Shown one piece after another: positions 44,869 through 54,138 of a DNA stretch of 64,000 nt. The notes under the pieces are model-generated. The model did not search any database. It was not told the DNA's origin and worked only from the letters and a program-made list of their open reading frames with translations. The DNA comes from Euzebya pacifica (lineage in GTDB: Bacteria > Actinomycetota > Nitriliruptoria > Euzebyales > Euzebyaceae): NCBI RefSeq assembly GCF_003344865.1, contig NZ_CP031165.1:2547910-2611909 (forward strand), written 5' to 3'. Position 1 is the stretch's first letter, and each line of letters starts with the position of its first letter. A program made the translations under genes and the position numbers.

Positions 44869-44951
44869 GTCACACCTTGTAGTGCGGATTTACTCTTAGT
44901 GATGCGTATCGGCACGTGCAGCCGAAACCCTTACGGTCGAATATGGCGTCA

Positions 44952-45761
44952 GTGCCAGAACTTCCCGAGGTCGAGAGCGTGAGGCGTCAGCTGGCGCCCA
45001 GATTGGTGGGTCGCAGGGTGTCGAGGGTCGCGGTGGACCCGGCGATGCCGCGCTACGACCGGGCCCGCGATGCGGAGGGTGGGCGGGTCGACGACCTCCG
45101 CCGCCGGGGCAAGTACCTGATCGCCGACCTCGACACCGATCGTGACCTGATCCTCCACCTCGGCATGACCGGCATCCTGCGGTGGCGGGGCGAGGACGGG
45201 TGGGACGGCAGCGACCCGTACGTGCGGGCCACGATCGAGCTCGACGACGGCTCGATGCTGGACTTCCGTGACGTCAGGCGGTTCGGCACCTTCGTGGTGA
45301 CCCCGGCGGGGGAGCACGAGCGCCTGCCGACCCTCGCGGCGCTGGGGCCCGAGCCGCTGTCGGGGGCGTTCACCCGGGAGGGGTTCCACCGGGCGCTGTC
45401 GTCGACCCGCCAGCAGGTCAAGCCCTTCCTGCTGTCCCAGCGTCCGGTCGCCGGGGTCGGCAACATCTACGCCGACGAGGCCCTGTGGCGGGCACGGATC
45501 CGTCCGACGGCCCGGCGGATCGGGCGGGAGCGGTCCGACCGCCTCTGGCACGCCATCCGCACGGTCCTGGCCGAGTCGATCGAGCGGGAGGGGACCACCT
45601 TCCGCGACTACCAGATGGTCAACGGCGAGTCGGGTCGAAACGCCGACTTCCTCGTCGCCTACGGACAGGGCGGGCGTCCGTGCCCCCGGTGCGGCGAGCC
45701 GATGCGCAAGGGCGTCGTGGGCGGTCGCGGCACGACCTGGTGCGCGCGTTGCCAACGATGA
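44952..45761 (+). CDS. mutM: Formamidopyrimidine-DNA glycosylase (Fpg/MutM family)
   Basis: 269 residues. The start is fixed by chemistry: the enzyme needs an N-terminal proline as nucleophile, and GTG 44952 gives (M)PELPEVESVRRQL with E3 beside it. K54 lies in RRGKYLI, the helix-two-turn-helix includes PVAGVGNIYADEALW, and the zinc finger uses C244, C247, C264 and C267. An in-frame ATG at 44943 would bury the proline. Removes 8-oxoguanine and related lesions. The stop overlaps the next start (ATGA). Confidence 0.95.
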   Translation: MPELPEVESVRRQLAPRLVGRRVSRVAVDPAMPRYDRARDAEGGRVDDLRRRGKYLIADLDTDRDLILHLGMTGILRWRGEDGWDGSDPYVRATIELDDGSMLDFRDVRRFGTFVVTPAGEHERLPTLAALGPEPLSGAFTREGFHRALSSTRQQVKPFLLSQRPVAGVGNIYADEALWRARIRPTARRIGRERSDRLWHAIRTVLAESIEREGTTFRDYQMVNGESGRNADFLVAYGQGGRPCPRCGEPMRKGVVGGRGTTWCARCQR

Positions 45762-46453
45762 ACGAGGACGTCACGCTGCAGGGCCTCCTGCGCGATCCCA
45801 AGCTGGTCGTCGACACCGTGGCACCCACCCTGCTCTTCGCGGTGCTGGCCGTCCTGTCACCCCTGGTCGTGGCCGCGGGGGCGGCGCTGGCCTGGTGTGC
45901 GGTCGTCGTCCTCGTGCGGCGACGCCGGAAGCAGTCCCTCGCCCATGCCGTGTCCGGCCTCGGTGGCGTCGTGATCGGCGTGGCCGTGGCGCTGCTCAGC
46001 GGTGATGCGCTGGGGTTTTTCGTACCGGGCATCGTCGGCAATCTGGCCTTCGGCGTGCTGTGCCTGCTGAGCGTCCCCGTCGGCCGGCCCGCGGTCGCCT
46101 GGACCAGCGCGACGCTGGTCCGCTGGCCGCTGGAGTGGTACTGGCATCCCCGTGTCCGGCCCGCCTACAGCGAGGTCACGATCGTCTGGGGCCTGTACTA
46201 CCTGGGGAAGGGGGGATGGCAGGCGCTGCTGTTGCGCGACGGCGACCTGGCTGCGCTGGCGACGGTCCGGCTGGTCACGGGCTGGCCGGGCCTGCTCGCC
46301 CTCGTCGCGGCGACCTGGGCGTACATCACGTGGCGGCTCGGCACGCTGGACGCACCCGATGTCGACGCGTTCCGGTCCGGGCACGACGAAGCCGACGCCA
46401 CGGGGGCGTCGGCTGGGTCAGCGGAGGTCCTGCCGGAGGACGGCGAGGCCTAG
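45758..46453 (+). CDS. DUF3159 membrane protein
   Basis: 231 residues with about five membrane helices. RKQSLAHAVSGLGGVVIGVA, ALGFFVPGIVGNLAFGVLCL and TIVWGLYYLGKGGWQALLL match the DUF3159 family, common in actinobacteria. Function unknown. Coupled to mutM by ATGA. Its TAG and the TAG of the convergent clpP gene share the palindrome CTAG at 46450-46453. Confidence 0.88.
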   Translation: MNEDVTLQGLLRDPKLVVDTVAPTLLFAVLAVLSPLVVAAGAALAWCAVVVLVRRRRKQSLAHAVSGLGGVVIGVAVALLSGDALGFFVPGIVGNLAFGVLCLLSVPVGRPAVAWTSATLVRWPLEWYWHPRVRPAYSEVTIVWGLYYLGKGGWQALLLRDGDLAALATVRLVTGWPGLLALVAATWAYITWRLGTLDAPDVDAFRSGHDEADATGASAGSAEVLPEDGEA

Positions 46454-47094
46454 AGGCCGCCGGTGGTCCGGACGCTGTCGATGAGGCCGTACTCCACCGA
46501 CTCCTCGGCGCTCAGCCAGAAGTCGCGGAGGGTGTCCTTCTCGACCTGCTCCAGCGACTTGCCGGAGCGCTCGGAGAGGATCTCGTTGATCCGGTTGCGC
46601 ATGAAGGTCATCTGCTGCGCCTGGATCTGGATGTCGGAGGCCTGACCGCGGGCACCACCGAGGGGCTGGTGGATCATGATCCGCGAGTTCGGGGTGGCCG
46701 ATCGGGTGCCGGTGCCGGTGGCCAGCAGGAACGCGCCCGCCGATGCCGCCATGCCCACGCACACGGTGTTGACCTTGGCGTTGATCAGGTGCATCACGTC
46801 GTACATCGCGAACATCCCGCTGATCACGCCACCGGGGGAGTTGATGTACATCGTGATGTCGTCGTCGGAGTCCGAGCCCAGGGCAAGGAGCTGGGCGACG
46901 ATCTCGTCGGCCTTCGTGTCCTCGATGGGGCCACGCAGGTACAGCACGCGGTTGTCGTAGAGCTTCTTGAAGGGATTCTGCGACAGGGCAGCCGCGAGAA
47001 GGGTGTCCTTCTCCTCCTTCGTCTCCTCGTCACCGTCGTCGGACCGGGGCGTCAGACCCCAGTACGTGTCGGAGGAACCTGCGTTGACGCTCAT
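46450..47094 (-). CDS. clpP: ATP-dependent Clp protease proteolytic subunit
   Basis: 214 residues. Catalytic triad S118 (GMAASAGAFLL), H142 (IMIHQPLGG) and D191 (LRDFWLSAEE), with INSPGG at 85-90. The N-terminus is longer and more acidic than E. coli ClpP, as in actinobacterial paralogues that are processed. ATG 47094 has AAGG nine bases upstream; ATG 47103 is tighter. No clpX or second clpP is adjacent, so it may be a second copy. Forms the peptidase rings for ClpX/ClpC. Confidence 0.95.
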   Translation of the reverse strand: MSVNAGSSDTYWGLTPRSDDGDEETKEEKDTLLAAALSQNPFKKLYDNRVLYLRGPIEDTKADEIVAQLLALGSDSDDDITMYINSPGGVISGMFAMYDVMHLINAKVNTVCVGMAASAGAFLLATGTGTRSATPNSRIMIHQPLGGARGQASDIQIQAQQMTFMRNRINEILSERSGKSLEQVEKDTLRDFWLSAEESVEYGLIDSVRTTGGL

Positions 47095-47253
47095 TCGTCG
47101 CATCCTTGGTCGCGAGCCGTTACCAACCGGGCACACCGGCGGGCGCACAGCGTAATGGCCTGCGGCCCGGATCGCTTGCCTTCCGTTCCGCCCGACACCG
47201 GCACCAGCCGGTGGGTTACGCTGCCGGCCGCGAGCACGACAGGGAGGTCCTGG

Positions 47254-47973
47254 TTGGAGAGGGGCGGTTCTCGCACACTCGCGCGTGGCCTGTCGGTGCT
47301 GCGCGCACTGGGCCAGCGCGACGAGGGTGCGACGGTGGCCGAGCTGTCCGTTGCGACGTCGCTGGACCGTGCGGTCCTCTACCGGCTGCTCGAGACCCTC
47401 TGCGAGACGGGGTTCGCGGTGCGCGACGAGGGCAGCCGGCGGTACCACCTCGGTGTCGCGCTGGTCGAGCTCGGCGCCCGAGCCGGACGGGGGCTGGAGG
47501 TCAGCCGGCTGGCGACCCCGGGCATGCGGACCCTGATGGAGGCGTGCAACGAGGCCGTCTGCCTGGGCGTGCGCGACGGCGACGACCTGGTGGTGGTGGA
47601 CCGCATCGAACCGCAGGGCCTGTTCGTCCGGGTGTCCTACGGGGTCGGGTTCCGCCATCCGCTGCTGACCGGTGCCCACGGCCGGGCGCTGGCCGCCCAC
47701 CTGGTGGAGGAGGACCGCGCAGCCCTCAGCGGCGACGACGGCGTGCTCGAGGCCCTCGACGCGGTGAGGATCCGCGGGTATGCGGTGTCCAACGGCGAGC
47801 TGGAGACCGGGACGACGGGGGTGGCCGCACCGATCCGGGACCGGACCGGCAACGCGGTTGCTTCGCTCGGGGTGGTGGCGCCGACCCCCCGGGTGCCGGA
47901 CCCTGATCGCCTTGCCCCGATGGTGGTCGAGGTCACCACCGAGATCAGCCGACGGCTGGGCTGGGACGGCTGA
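47254..47973 (+). CDS. IclR-family transcriptional regulator
   Basis: 239 residues. N-terminal winged helix (LARGLSVLRALGQRDEGATV, AVLYRLLETLCETGFAV) and C-terminal ligand-binding domain (LTGAHGRALAA, GYAVSNGELETGTTGVAAPI). The start is probably TTG 47254, with GGGAGG six bases upstream; no ATG or GTG with a good site is in frame nearby. IclR proteins sense small acids and control degradation genes. No clear target is adjacent; it is divergent from clpP. Confidence 0.88.
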   Translation: MERGGSRTLARGLSVLRALGQRDEGATVAELSVATSLDRAVLYRLLETLCETGFAVRDEGSRRYHLGVALVELGARAGRGLEVSRLATPGMRTLMEACNEAVCLGVRDGDDLVVVDRIEPQGLFVRVSYGVGFRHPLLTGAHGRALAAHLVEEDRAALSGDDGVLEALDAVRIRGYAVSNGELETGTTGVAAPIRDRTGNAVASLGVVAPTPRVPDPDRLAPMVVEVTTEISRRLGWDG

Positions 47974-47988
47974 CCCGGTCGTGGGTCA

Positions 47989-48003
47989 GCCGGCGGGGCC
48001 GGC
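47989..48003. terminator. Small GC hairpin between convergent genes
   Basis: GCCGGC-GGG-GCCGGC, six pairs with a three-base loop, between the IclR gene and the convergent sigma-like gene. Weak evidence for termination. Confidence 0.4.
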
Positions 48004-48026
48004 CGACAGGGCCAGACCTTGGGGGA

Positions 48027-49622
48027 TCAGCCGCCCGGCGGGCCGAAGACCTGCACGGCGAGCAGCACACCCACCGCGAGGCCGCCGAGGATCGGCAGCA
48101 CCCAGGCCAGGACGGCGGCCATGGCGCTGCGCTGGCGCACCGCGGGGACGTCGTCGTCGGCGTAGCGCTCTTCGCCCTCCACGTACACGTCGGCATCGTC
48201 GGTGAACACGGGATCGGGTCCGCCGGCACGTTCGGCAGGGGCGGCCGCGCCGAAGGGGGCCGTCGGGTCCGGTGCGGCGCCGGTGTCCTCGCCGTCGAGG
48301 GCTTGCAGGGCGGCGTACGGACCGGTTGCGGCCGGCGCGTCCGACGCGGGCGTCGGTGGTTCGTCGAGCTCGTCGAGGCCGGCGAAGGGGTCGTCGTCCT
48401 CGTGGTCGCCGGCCAGGATGTCGGACAGGCGCAGCTCGGCGGTGTCCCCGGGCGTGGGTGTCCAGTCGGCGTCGGCAGGATCCTGCGACGAGGCGGCCGG
48501 GAGGTCGGCGGTGTCGGCCACCGCGTCGGTCCCGGCTGCAACGACCGGGCCACCGACCACAGGTGGTGCCTCGTCGAAGTCGGCGAAGGGATCGTCGTCG
48601 TCCTCCTCGGCAGGACCAGCGTCGATCGGCGTGACGGCCGCGGGCTCGTCGGCGGCGGGCTCGTCGAAGGAGGGTGCCGTGTCGGCGACCGGCGCTCCGG
48701 CGATCGCTCCGTCGGCCGTCGGGGTGTCAGCCGTGGGGGTGTCGGCCGGCGGTGCGTCGGTGAGGAGCGGCTCGGCGGCAGATGGCTCGGTCGTCGCCTC
48801 GTCCGCATCGGGCGTCGACATCACGACGGGGGGAGCGGCAGGCGGCGGCGTGCTGGCCGCGGCGGCCACGGACCCTGTCGCCGTCAGAACCTGCACGAGG
48901 ACGCGCTGGCCCATGTCGGGGGTGGCAGGCAGTCCCTCGATGCGGCGGCGGCCACGACGGACCGCTCGCGATCGAGCCGCACAACCGGCGCGCTCCTCGA
49001 TGGCGGACTCCACCTGACCCGCCGCAGCGGGGTCGGCCACCCCGAGGCACCAGTCGCCCAGGGCGGACAGGTCCGCACACGGATCCTCCGTCGCCGCGGT
49101 GCGGTCACCGGAGGAGGTCTCGGGGCCGGCCAGCGCCAGCAGGGCACGGACCAGCGCGTCGCTGGCACCCGGGTCCTGCGCGGTCGTCGCCACACCCTTG
49201 TCGTGGGCCAGCAGCAGCGCGCGCCGCTCGTCGTCGGGCAGCTCGGCGATGGCCCGCTCGGCCGCGTCGAGGAAGCGCAGGTCCGGAGCAGGAAGGTCGG
49301 GCAGCAGCCCGGACGCCGACGGGGACGCAGGGGCCCGGCCGTCGGCACGCAGCCGCTCGGCGGAGATCGCCCACGTGGTCCGGCGTGCCCAGCCCTCGAG
49401 CGGGCCGGCGTCGGGCGAGGAGATCCACAGCTGGGTGAAGACGGCCTGCAGGACCTCCTCCACCTCGGCGGCGCCCGGCACGAGCCGGCGCGCCACGGCG
49501 TGGGCAGCGGGAACCAGCCGGTGGTACGCCTCGGCCAGCGCAAGCGGCTGGCCGGCGCGGATGCCGTCGAGGAGTTCGGGCTCGGCCGCCCGCCGGAAGT
49601 CCTGCTCGTGTGGGTTTGCCAT
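48027..49622 (-). CDS. Membrane-anchored ECF sigma factor / anti-sigma-like fusion
   Basis: 531 residues. Residues 25-92 are an ECF region 2 (LAEAYHRLVPAAHAVARRLV, EVEEVLQAVFTQLWIS); 118-165 resemble region 4 (AIAELPDDERRALLLAH). Residues 181-225 look like an anti-sigma zinc finger that has decayed: C182, C192 and C214 remain but the HxxxCxxC pattern reads ERAGCAARS. A 270-residue Asp/Ala/Pro-rich linker leads to one C-terminal membrane helix (VLAWVLPILGGLAVGVLLAV). A promoter regulator held on the membrane is inferred. Start ATG 49622 was chosen over GTG 49628. Confidence 0.78.
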   Translation of the reverse strand: MANPHEQDFRRAAEPELLDGIRAGQPLALAEAYHRLVPAAHAVARRLVPGAAEVEEVLQAVFTQLWISSPDAGPLEGWARRTTWAISAERLRADGRAPASPSASGLLPDLPAPDLRFLDAAERAIAELPDDERRALLLAHDKGVATTAQDPGASDALVRALLALAGPETSSGDRTAATEDPCADLSALGDWCLGVADPAAAGQVESAIEERAGCAARSRAVRRGRRRIEGLPATPDMGQRVLVQVLTATGSVAAAASTPPPAAPPVVMSTPDADEATTEPSAAEPLLTDAPPADTPTADTPTADGAIAGAPVADTAPSFDEPAADEPAAVTPIDAGPAEEDDDDPFADFDEAPPVVGGPVVAAGTDAVADTADLPAASSQDPADADWTPTPGDTAELRLSDILAGDHEDDDPFAGLDELDEPPTPASDAPAATGPYAALQALDGEDTGAAPDPTAPFGAAAPAERAGGPDPVFTDDADVYVEGEERYADDDVPAVRQRSAMAAVLAWVLPILGGLAVGVLLAVQVFGPPGG

Positions 49623-49692
49623 CCCCACGACTGTAGAACCAAGACCTGCGGCCGTGTGGCATGTCCCCCGGCCGGCGGGGCAGTGCGGCCGG

Positions 49693-51336
49693 TCAGCCGG
49701 TCAGCTGGACCCGCTGTCGTCGACCGGCCCAGACCGGGTCGTGGTCGGGGTAGTCGGTGCGGAAGTGGGCCCCCCGCGACTCGGTGCGGTGCAGGGCGCT
49801 GTCGACGATCGCGCGGGCGGACACCAGCATGCTGTCGACCTCAAGGGCATCGCGGACCATGGGAGGCTTGGGGCCACCCCAGGCCCGATACGCGGCGGCA
49901 CGCAGGTCGTCGATGACCTGGCCCAGCTTCTGCAACCCGTCGGCGTCGCGGATGGCACCGCCGCCGGCGCTCATCGCGGTCCGCAGGTCCGTGCGTTCGC
50001 TGCCGTCGGCGGTGACAGGGGTGTCGCGGCCGAAGGTCGGCGGTTCCGGGTCGGTGTCGGCGTGGGCGCCGTCCAGGCGCGCCGCCATGTCCAGCGCCGC
50101 CCGGTGGGCGAACACACAGGACTGCGCGAGGGAGTTGCCGGCCATCCGGTTGGCACCGTGGACCCCGGACGACGCGGCCTCCCCGGCGGCGTACAGGCCC
50201 GGCACGGAGGTGCGGCCGTGCAGGTCGGTGGCCACCCCACCGATCATGTAGTGCTCGCACGGCTCGACCGGCACCGGCTCGGTCGCCAGGTCGAACCCGA
50301 AGGTCCGGGCGCCGGTCAGCACCGTCGGGAACTCCTCGGCCAGCTGGTGGTCGGGGATCATCCGGGCGTCCAGCCAGGCGCCACCCGGCTGGTCGAGGAT
50401 CGCCTTGGCGACGACGTGGCGCGGGGCCAGCTCGGCGTCGGGGTGGCGATCCAGCATGAACCGGTTGCCGTCGGCGTCCAGCAGATGGGCGCCGGCACCG
50501 CGCAGCGCCTCGGTGAGCAGGAACCGCTGGAAGCGTCCGTCGGCGGACTTCAGCCCGGTCGGGTGGAACTGGACGAACTCGAGGTCCTGCAGGGCGGCGC
50601 CGGCTCGGCCCGCCAGGGCCAGGGCATCACCGGTGGCCTCGTCGCGGTTCGTCGTGCCCGCGTACAGGCCACCGCACCCGCCGGTCGCCAGCATGACCGC
50701 CTGGGCGCGCAACAGGACCAGGCCAGCATCCTGTGACGGCGTGGCCATGCCACCGGCGATCTCGTCGCACAGCAACCACGCCCCGATGACTGGTTGTTCG
50801 GGGGTGGTGGCCAGCGGCAGGTCGACGACCATGCCCTGCAGGCGGACGAGGCTGCCGTTGCGGGCCTTCTCGATGGCGGCGTCGCGCAGCGCACGGAACA
50901 TCTCCGCGCCGGTGGCATCGGCTGCCCGGACGGACCGTCCGACCTGCTGGCCACCCTCGCGGGCAAGCGCCAGGCTGCCGTCGTCCTGGGTGTCGAACAC
51001 CGCACCCCGCCGGCGGAGGTCCGCCACACGTGCGGGGGTCTCGGCGGCCATGACCGCGACGGCTCGGGGGTCGGTGTGGCCGTCCCCGGCCCGTGCGGTG
51101 TCGGCGGCATGCATGGCGGGGGAGTCGTCCGGGCCGACGGCGGCCGCAAGCCCTCCCTGCGCCAGCGGGGTCGAGCCCGACTCGCCGGACACCCCCTTGT
51201 CGATGAGGGCAACGGTCAGCTCTGGACGACGATCGAGCAGGTCGAGTGCGGTCACGAGTCCGGCGACACCGGACCCGACAACCGCCACATCAACCGCAAT
51301 CTCGGCTCCGGCTGCGATATGGGAAGGCAAGGCCAT
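49693..51336 (-). CDS. nadB: L-aspartate oxidase
   Basis: 547 residues. FAD-binding VAVVGSGVAGLVTALDLL, then GSTPLAQGGLAAA, QFHPTGL and LYAAGEAASSGVHGANRMAG NSL, the NadB/SdhA-type active-site stretch. Oxidises aspartate to iminoaspartate for NAD synthesis. The upstream in-frame TTG at 51345 adds three residues and is less likely than ATG 51336. nadA and nadC are not in the window. Divergent from ftsH by 47 bases; a CAAGAGTGG repeat occurs twice (28 bases apart) in that gap. Confidence 0.95.
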   Translation of the reverse strand: MALPSHIAAGAEIAVDVAVVGSGVAGLVTALDLLDRRPELTVALIDKGVSGESGSTPLAQGGLAAAVGPDDSPAMHAADTARAGDGHTDPRAVAVMAAETPARVADLRRRGAVFDTQDDGSLALAREGGQQVGRSVRAADATGAEMFRALRDAAIEKARNGSLVRLQGMVVDLPLATTPEQPVIGAWLLCDEIAGGMATPSQDAGLVLLRAQAVMLATGGCGGLYAGTTNRDEATGDALALAGRAGAALQDLEFVQFHPTGLKSADGRFQRFLLTEALRGAGAHLLDADGNRFMLDRHPDAELAPRHVVAKAILDQPGGAWLDARMIPDHQLAEEFPTVLTGARTFGFDLATEPVPVEPCEHYMIGGVATDLHGRTSVPGLYAAGEAASSGVHGANRMAGNSLAQSCVFAHRAALDMAARLDGAHADTDPEPPTFGRDTPVTADGSERTDLRTAMSAGGGAIRDADGLQKLGQVIDDLRAAAYRAWGGPKPPMVRDALEVDSMLVSARAIVDSALHRTESRGAHFRTDYPDHDPVWAGRRQRVQLTG

Positions 51337-51383
51337 CCGGGCCAAGAGTGGCGAACACGGTGCCTCCCCGCAAGAGTGGGGTC

Positions 51384-53429
51384 GTGAACAGCAACCCTCG
51401 AATGCGCCTGATCGCGGTGATCGGTGCCGTGCTGCTGGTGTCGATCCTCTTCGGTGGGCTCGGAACCGTGCAGTCCGGTGACGAGCTGACCTACTCCGAG
51501 TTCCGTGAGCAGGTGGAGTCGGGGAGCGTCGAATCGGTCGTGTTCACCGGCCAGTCCATCGACGGCACCTACGTCGAGGGGGCCCGCGAGGACGACACCA
51601 CCGCCTTCCGGTCGTTCCTGCCGATCTCGACGGTCGTGGGACTCGGCGAGGTCGAGACGTTCCTGCGCGACAACGGGGTCACCATCGAGGCGGAGTCCGA
51701 CACCGGCGGCATCTTCGGGCTGCTGCTCCCGCTGCTGTTCCCACTCCTCCTCTTCGTGGGCTTCTTCTGGTTCATCAACCGCCAGGCACGCGGACAGATG
51801 GGCGGCCTGGGCCAGATCGGCAAGTCGACCGGCAAGATCCACAAGACCGACCAGCCGCAGACCACCTTCGACGACATCGCGGGCTACAAGGAGGTCAAGG
51901 AGGAGATCCAGGAGGTCGTGCAGTTCCTGCGTGATCCCTCCCGGTTCCGCCAGGCCGGCGCCGAGGTGCCCAAGGGCATGCTCATGGTCGGCCCGCCCGG
52001 TACCGGAAAGACGTTGCTCGCCAAGGCCGTTGCTGGTGAGGCCGGGGTGCCCTTCATCTCCGTCACCGGCTCGGACTTCATGGAGATGTTCGTCGGCGTC
52101 GGCGCCTCCCGTGTGCGTGACCTGTTCAAGACGGCGCGCGAGAACGCCCCCTCCATCATCTTCATCGACGAGCTCGACTCCATCGGCCGCAAGCGCGGGG
52201 CAGGCCTCGGCGGCGGCCACGACGAGCGCGAGCAGACCCTCAACCAGCTGCTCGGCGAGATCGACGGCTTCGAGGGCTCCACCGGCGTGGTCATCATGGG
52301 TGCGACCAACCGCCCCGACGTCCTGGACCCGGCGCTGACCCGTCCCGGCCGGTTCGACCGCCAGATCGTGGTGCCCCTGCCGACCCTGGAGGAGCGCGAC
52401 CAGATCCTGCGCATCCACATGCGCGGCAAGCCCATCGGCGCCGACGTCGACCCCAACACCATCGCCCGTGGCACGCCCGGCATGGCCGGTGCCGACCTCA
52501 AGAACCTGGTCAACGAGGCGGCCCTGATCGCGGTGCGCGAGAACAGCCCCGAGATCCGCATGCAGGACTTCGAGCGAGCTCGCGAGCGGCAGACCATCGG
52601 CCGCGAGCGTTCGACCCTGCAGCTGGGGGAGAAGGAGAAGGAGTCCGTCGCCTACCACGAGGGCGGGCACGCGCTGGCCGCCTTCATCGAGGAGGAGGCG
52701 GACCCGGTCTACAAGGTCACCGTCCTGCCCGTCGGCATGGCGCTGGGTGTCACCACGCAGCTGCCCGTCGACGAACGGCACATCCACACGCTGTCCTACC
52801 TGATCGCCAAGCTCCGCGTGATGCTCGGTGGTCGTGCCGCGGAGCTCGTGGCGCTGGGCCAGCCGACGACGGGTGCGTCCAACGACCTGCTGCAGGCCAC
52901 CAAGCTCGCCCGGGCCATCGTGCGCGACTTCGGCATGACCGAGGCCGTCGGCCCCGTCGGTTACGGCGAGGATCGCCCGGTCTTCCTCGGTGAGGAGCTC
53001 GGACGCGGCCACGCCTACTCCGACAACTTCGCCGAAGCCGTCGACGTCGAGGCCCACCGCATCCTGTCCACCAACCTGGAGTACCTCGTCGAGCAGTTCG
53101 AGGGCCTCCGCCCGGGGCTGGACCGCATGGCCGAGCTGCTGGTGGAGAAGGAAGCGATCTCCGGTGAGGAGGCGCTGGCCGCGGTCCGGTCGGGGTTGTC
53201 TGCGGACAAGCAGGCCCTGCTGGTCGGCAAGGCGTCGAAGGTCAAGACGGCGGGGTCCAACAACGGCCACGTGCCGGTCGGATCCGGCGTGCCGGTCAAC
53301 GAACCGGTGCGCGAGCCGCTGCCGGGCGGCCAGAACGGCCGACCGCCGGTCGGCAACGGCGGTCCCGCCCGGGTGCCCAGCGGACCGGGGTCGACCCCAC
53401 CGCCACCGCCCATGCCGCCGCCTCGCTGA
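51384..53429 (+). CDS. ftsH: ATP-dependent zinc metalloprotease FtsH
   Basis: 681 residues: membrane helices at about 8-27 and 110-131 flank a periplasmic domain; AAA+ domain with Walker A GPPGTGKT (203-210), Walker [10 protein letters not shown] (258-266) and the second region of homology [21 protein letters not shown]41 protease motif HEGGH (425-429). A Gly/Pro/Asn-rich tail ends in [10 protein letters not shown], as in several actinobacterial FtsH. Membrane quality control. Start GTG 51384. Confidence 0.97.
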   Translation: MNSNPRMRLIAVIGAVLLVSILFGGLGTVQSGDELTYSEFREQVESGSVESVVFTGQSIDGTYVEGAREDDTTAFRSFLPISTVVGLGEVETFLRDNGVTIEAESDTGGIFGLLLPLLFPLLLFVGFFWFINRQARGQMGGLGQIGKSTGKIHKTDQPQTTFDDIAGYKEVKEEIQEVVQFLRDPSRFRQAGAEVPKGMLMVGPPGTGKTLLAKAVAGEAGVPFISVTGSDFMEMFVGVGASRVRDLFKTARENAPSIIFIDELDSIGRKRGAGLGGGHDEREQTLNQLLGEIDGFEGSTGVVIMGATNRPDVLDPALTRPGRFDRQIVVPLPTLEERDQILRIHMRGKPIGADVDPNTIARGTPGMAGADLKNLVNEAALIAVRENSPEIRMQDFERARERQTIGRERSTLQLGEKEKESVAYHEGGHALAAFIEEEADPVYKVTVLPVGMALGVTTQLPVDERHIHTLSYLIAKLRVMLGGRAAELVALGQPTTGASNDLLQATKLARAIVRDFGMTEAVGPVGYGEDRPVFLGEELGRGHAYSDNFAEAVDVEAHRILSTNLEYLVEQFEGLRPGLDRMAELLVEKEAISGEEALAAVRSGLSADKQALLVGKASKVKTAGSNNGHVPVGSGVPVNEPVREPLPGGQNGRPPVGNGGPARVPSGPGSTPPPPPMPPPR

Positions 53430-53472
53430 GCCGTTCTGCCGTGACGCAGCCGGCCCGATACGCTCCGCGATC

Positions 53473-54117
53473 GTGATCGGCATCATCGGCGGCACCGGAC
53501 CGCAAGGAAGAGGGCTGGCCTACCGCCTCGCGCGGGCCGGCGTGGACGTGCTCATCGGGTCGCGAGACCCCGAACGGGGCATCGCCGCGGCCGAGGAGGT
53601 CGCCCTGCTCGCCGGTGGTGGGGCCACCGTGCAGGGTGCCGGCAACGCCGAGTTGCCGGCCCGTGCCGACATGCTCCTGGTCACCGTGCCCTACGAGGGG
53701 TTGGAGGCCACCCTGGGTCCCCTGGCCGACGAGGTCGGGGACATGGTCGTCATGTCGGCGGTCAACAAGCTCAGCTTCGCTGGCGGCCCCCAGGCGTTGC
53801 CGGTCGAGGCGGGGTCGTCGGCGGAAGAGGTTGCCCGACTGCTGCCCGCGGCCCGGGTGACGACGGCGTTCAACAACGTCTCCGCAACCCACCTGCGCAA
53901 CACCGAGCACGTGTTCGACGAGGACGTCCTGGTATGCGGGGACGACGACGAAGCGGTGAAGCGCACCGTGGAGCTCGCCTCGCAGGTCGAGGGCCTGCGT
54001 GGTGTCGCCTGCGGTCCGTTGCGCCTGGCGTTCACCATCGAGGCCATGACCGCCGTCGTCATCTCGGTCAACGCCACCCACGGGGTCACCGCCGGCCTCC
54101 GCATCACCGGCCTGTAG
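53473..54117 (+). CDS. npdG: NADPH-dependent F420 reductase
   Basis: 214 residues, Rossmann fold with IGIIGGTGPQGRGLAYRLA at the N-terminus, IGSRDPER for the NADP phosphate, VPYEGLEATL and a C-terminal domain that binds F420 (GPLRLAFTIEAMTAVVIS). Moves hydride between NADPH and coenzyme F420. Its presence implies F420-dependent metabolism. TACGCT stands eight bases before the GTG. It follows ftsH by 43 bases; a functional link is not evident. Confidence 0.92.
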   Translation: MIGIIGGTGPQGRGLAYRLARAGVDVLIGSRDPERGIAAAEEVALLAGGGATVQGAGNAELPARADMLLVTVPYEGLEATLGPLADEVGDMVVMSAVNKLSFAGGPQALPVEAGSSAEEVARLLPAARVTTAFNNVSATHLRNTEHVFDEDVLVCGDDDEAVKRTVELASQVEGLRGVACGPLRLAFTIEAMTAVVISVNATHGVTAGLRITGL

Positions 54118-54138
54118 CGCCGGCCTCTGGAGCGGCCG

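Noticed and set aside
51337-51383. CAAGAGTGG repeats as a defined operator between nadB and ftsH
   Set aside because: Two nine-base copies 28 bases apart are too little to claim a regulator site.
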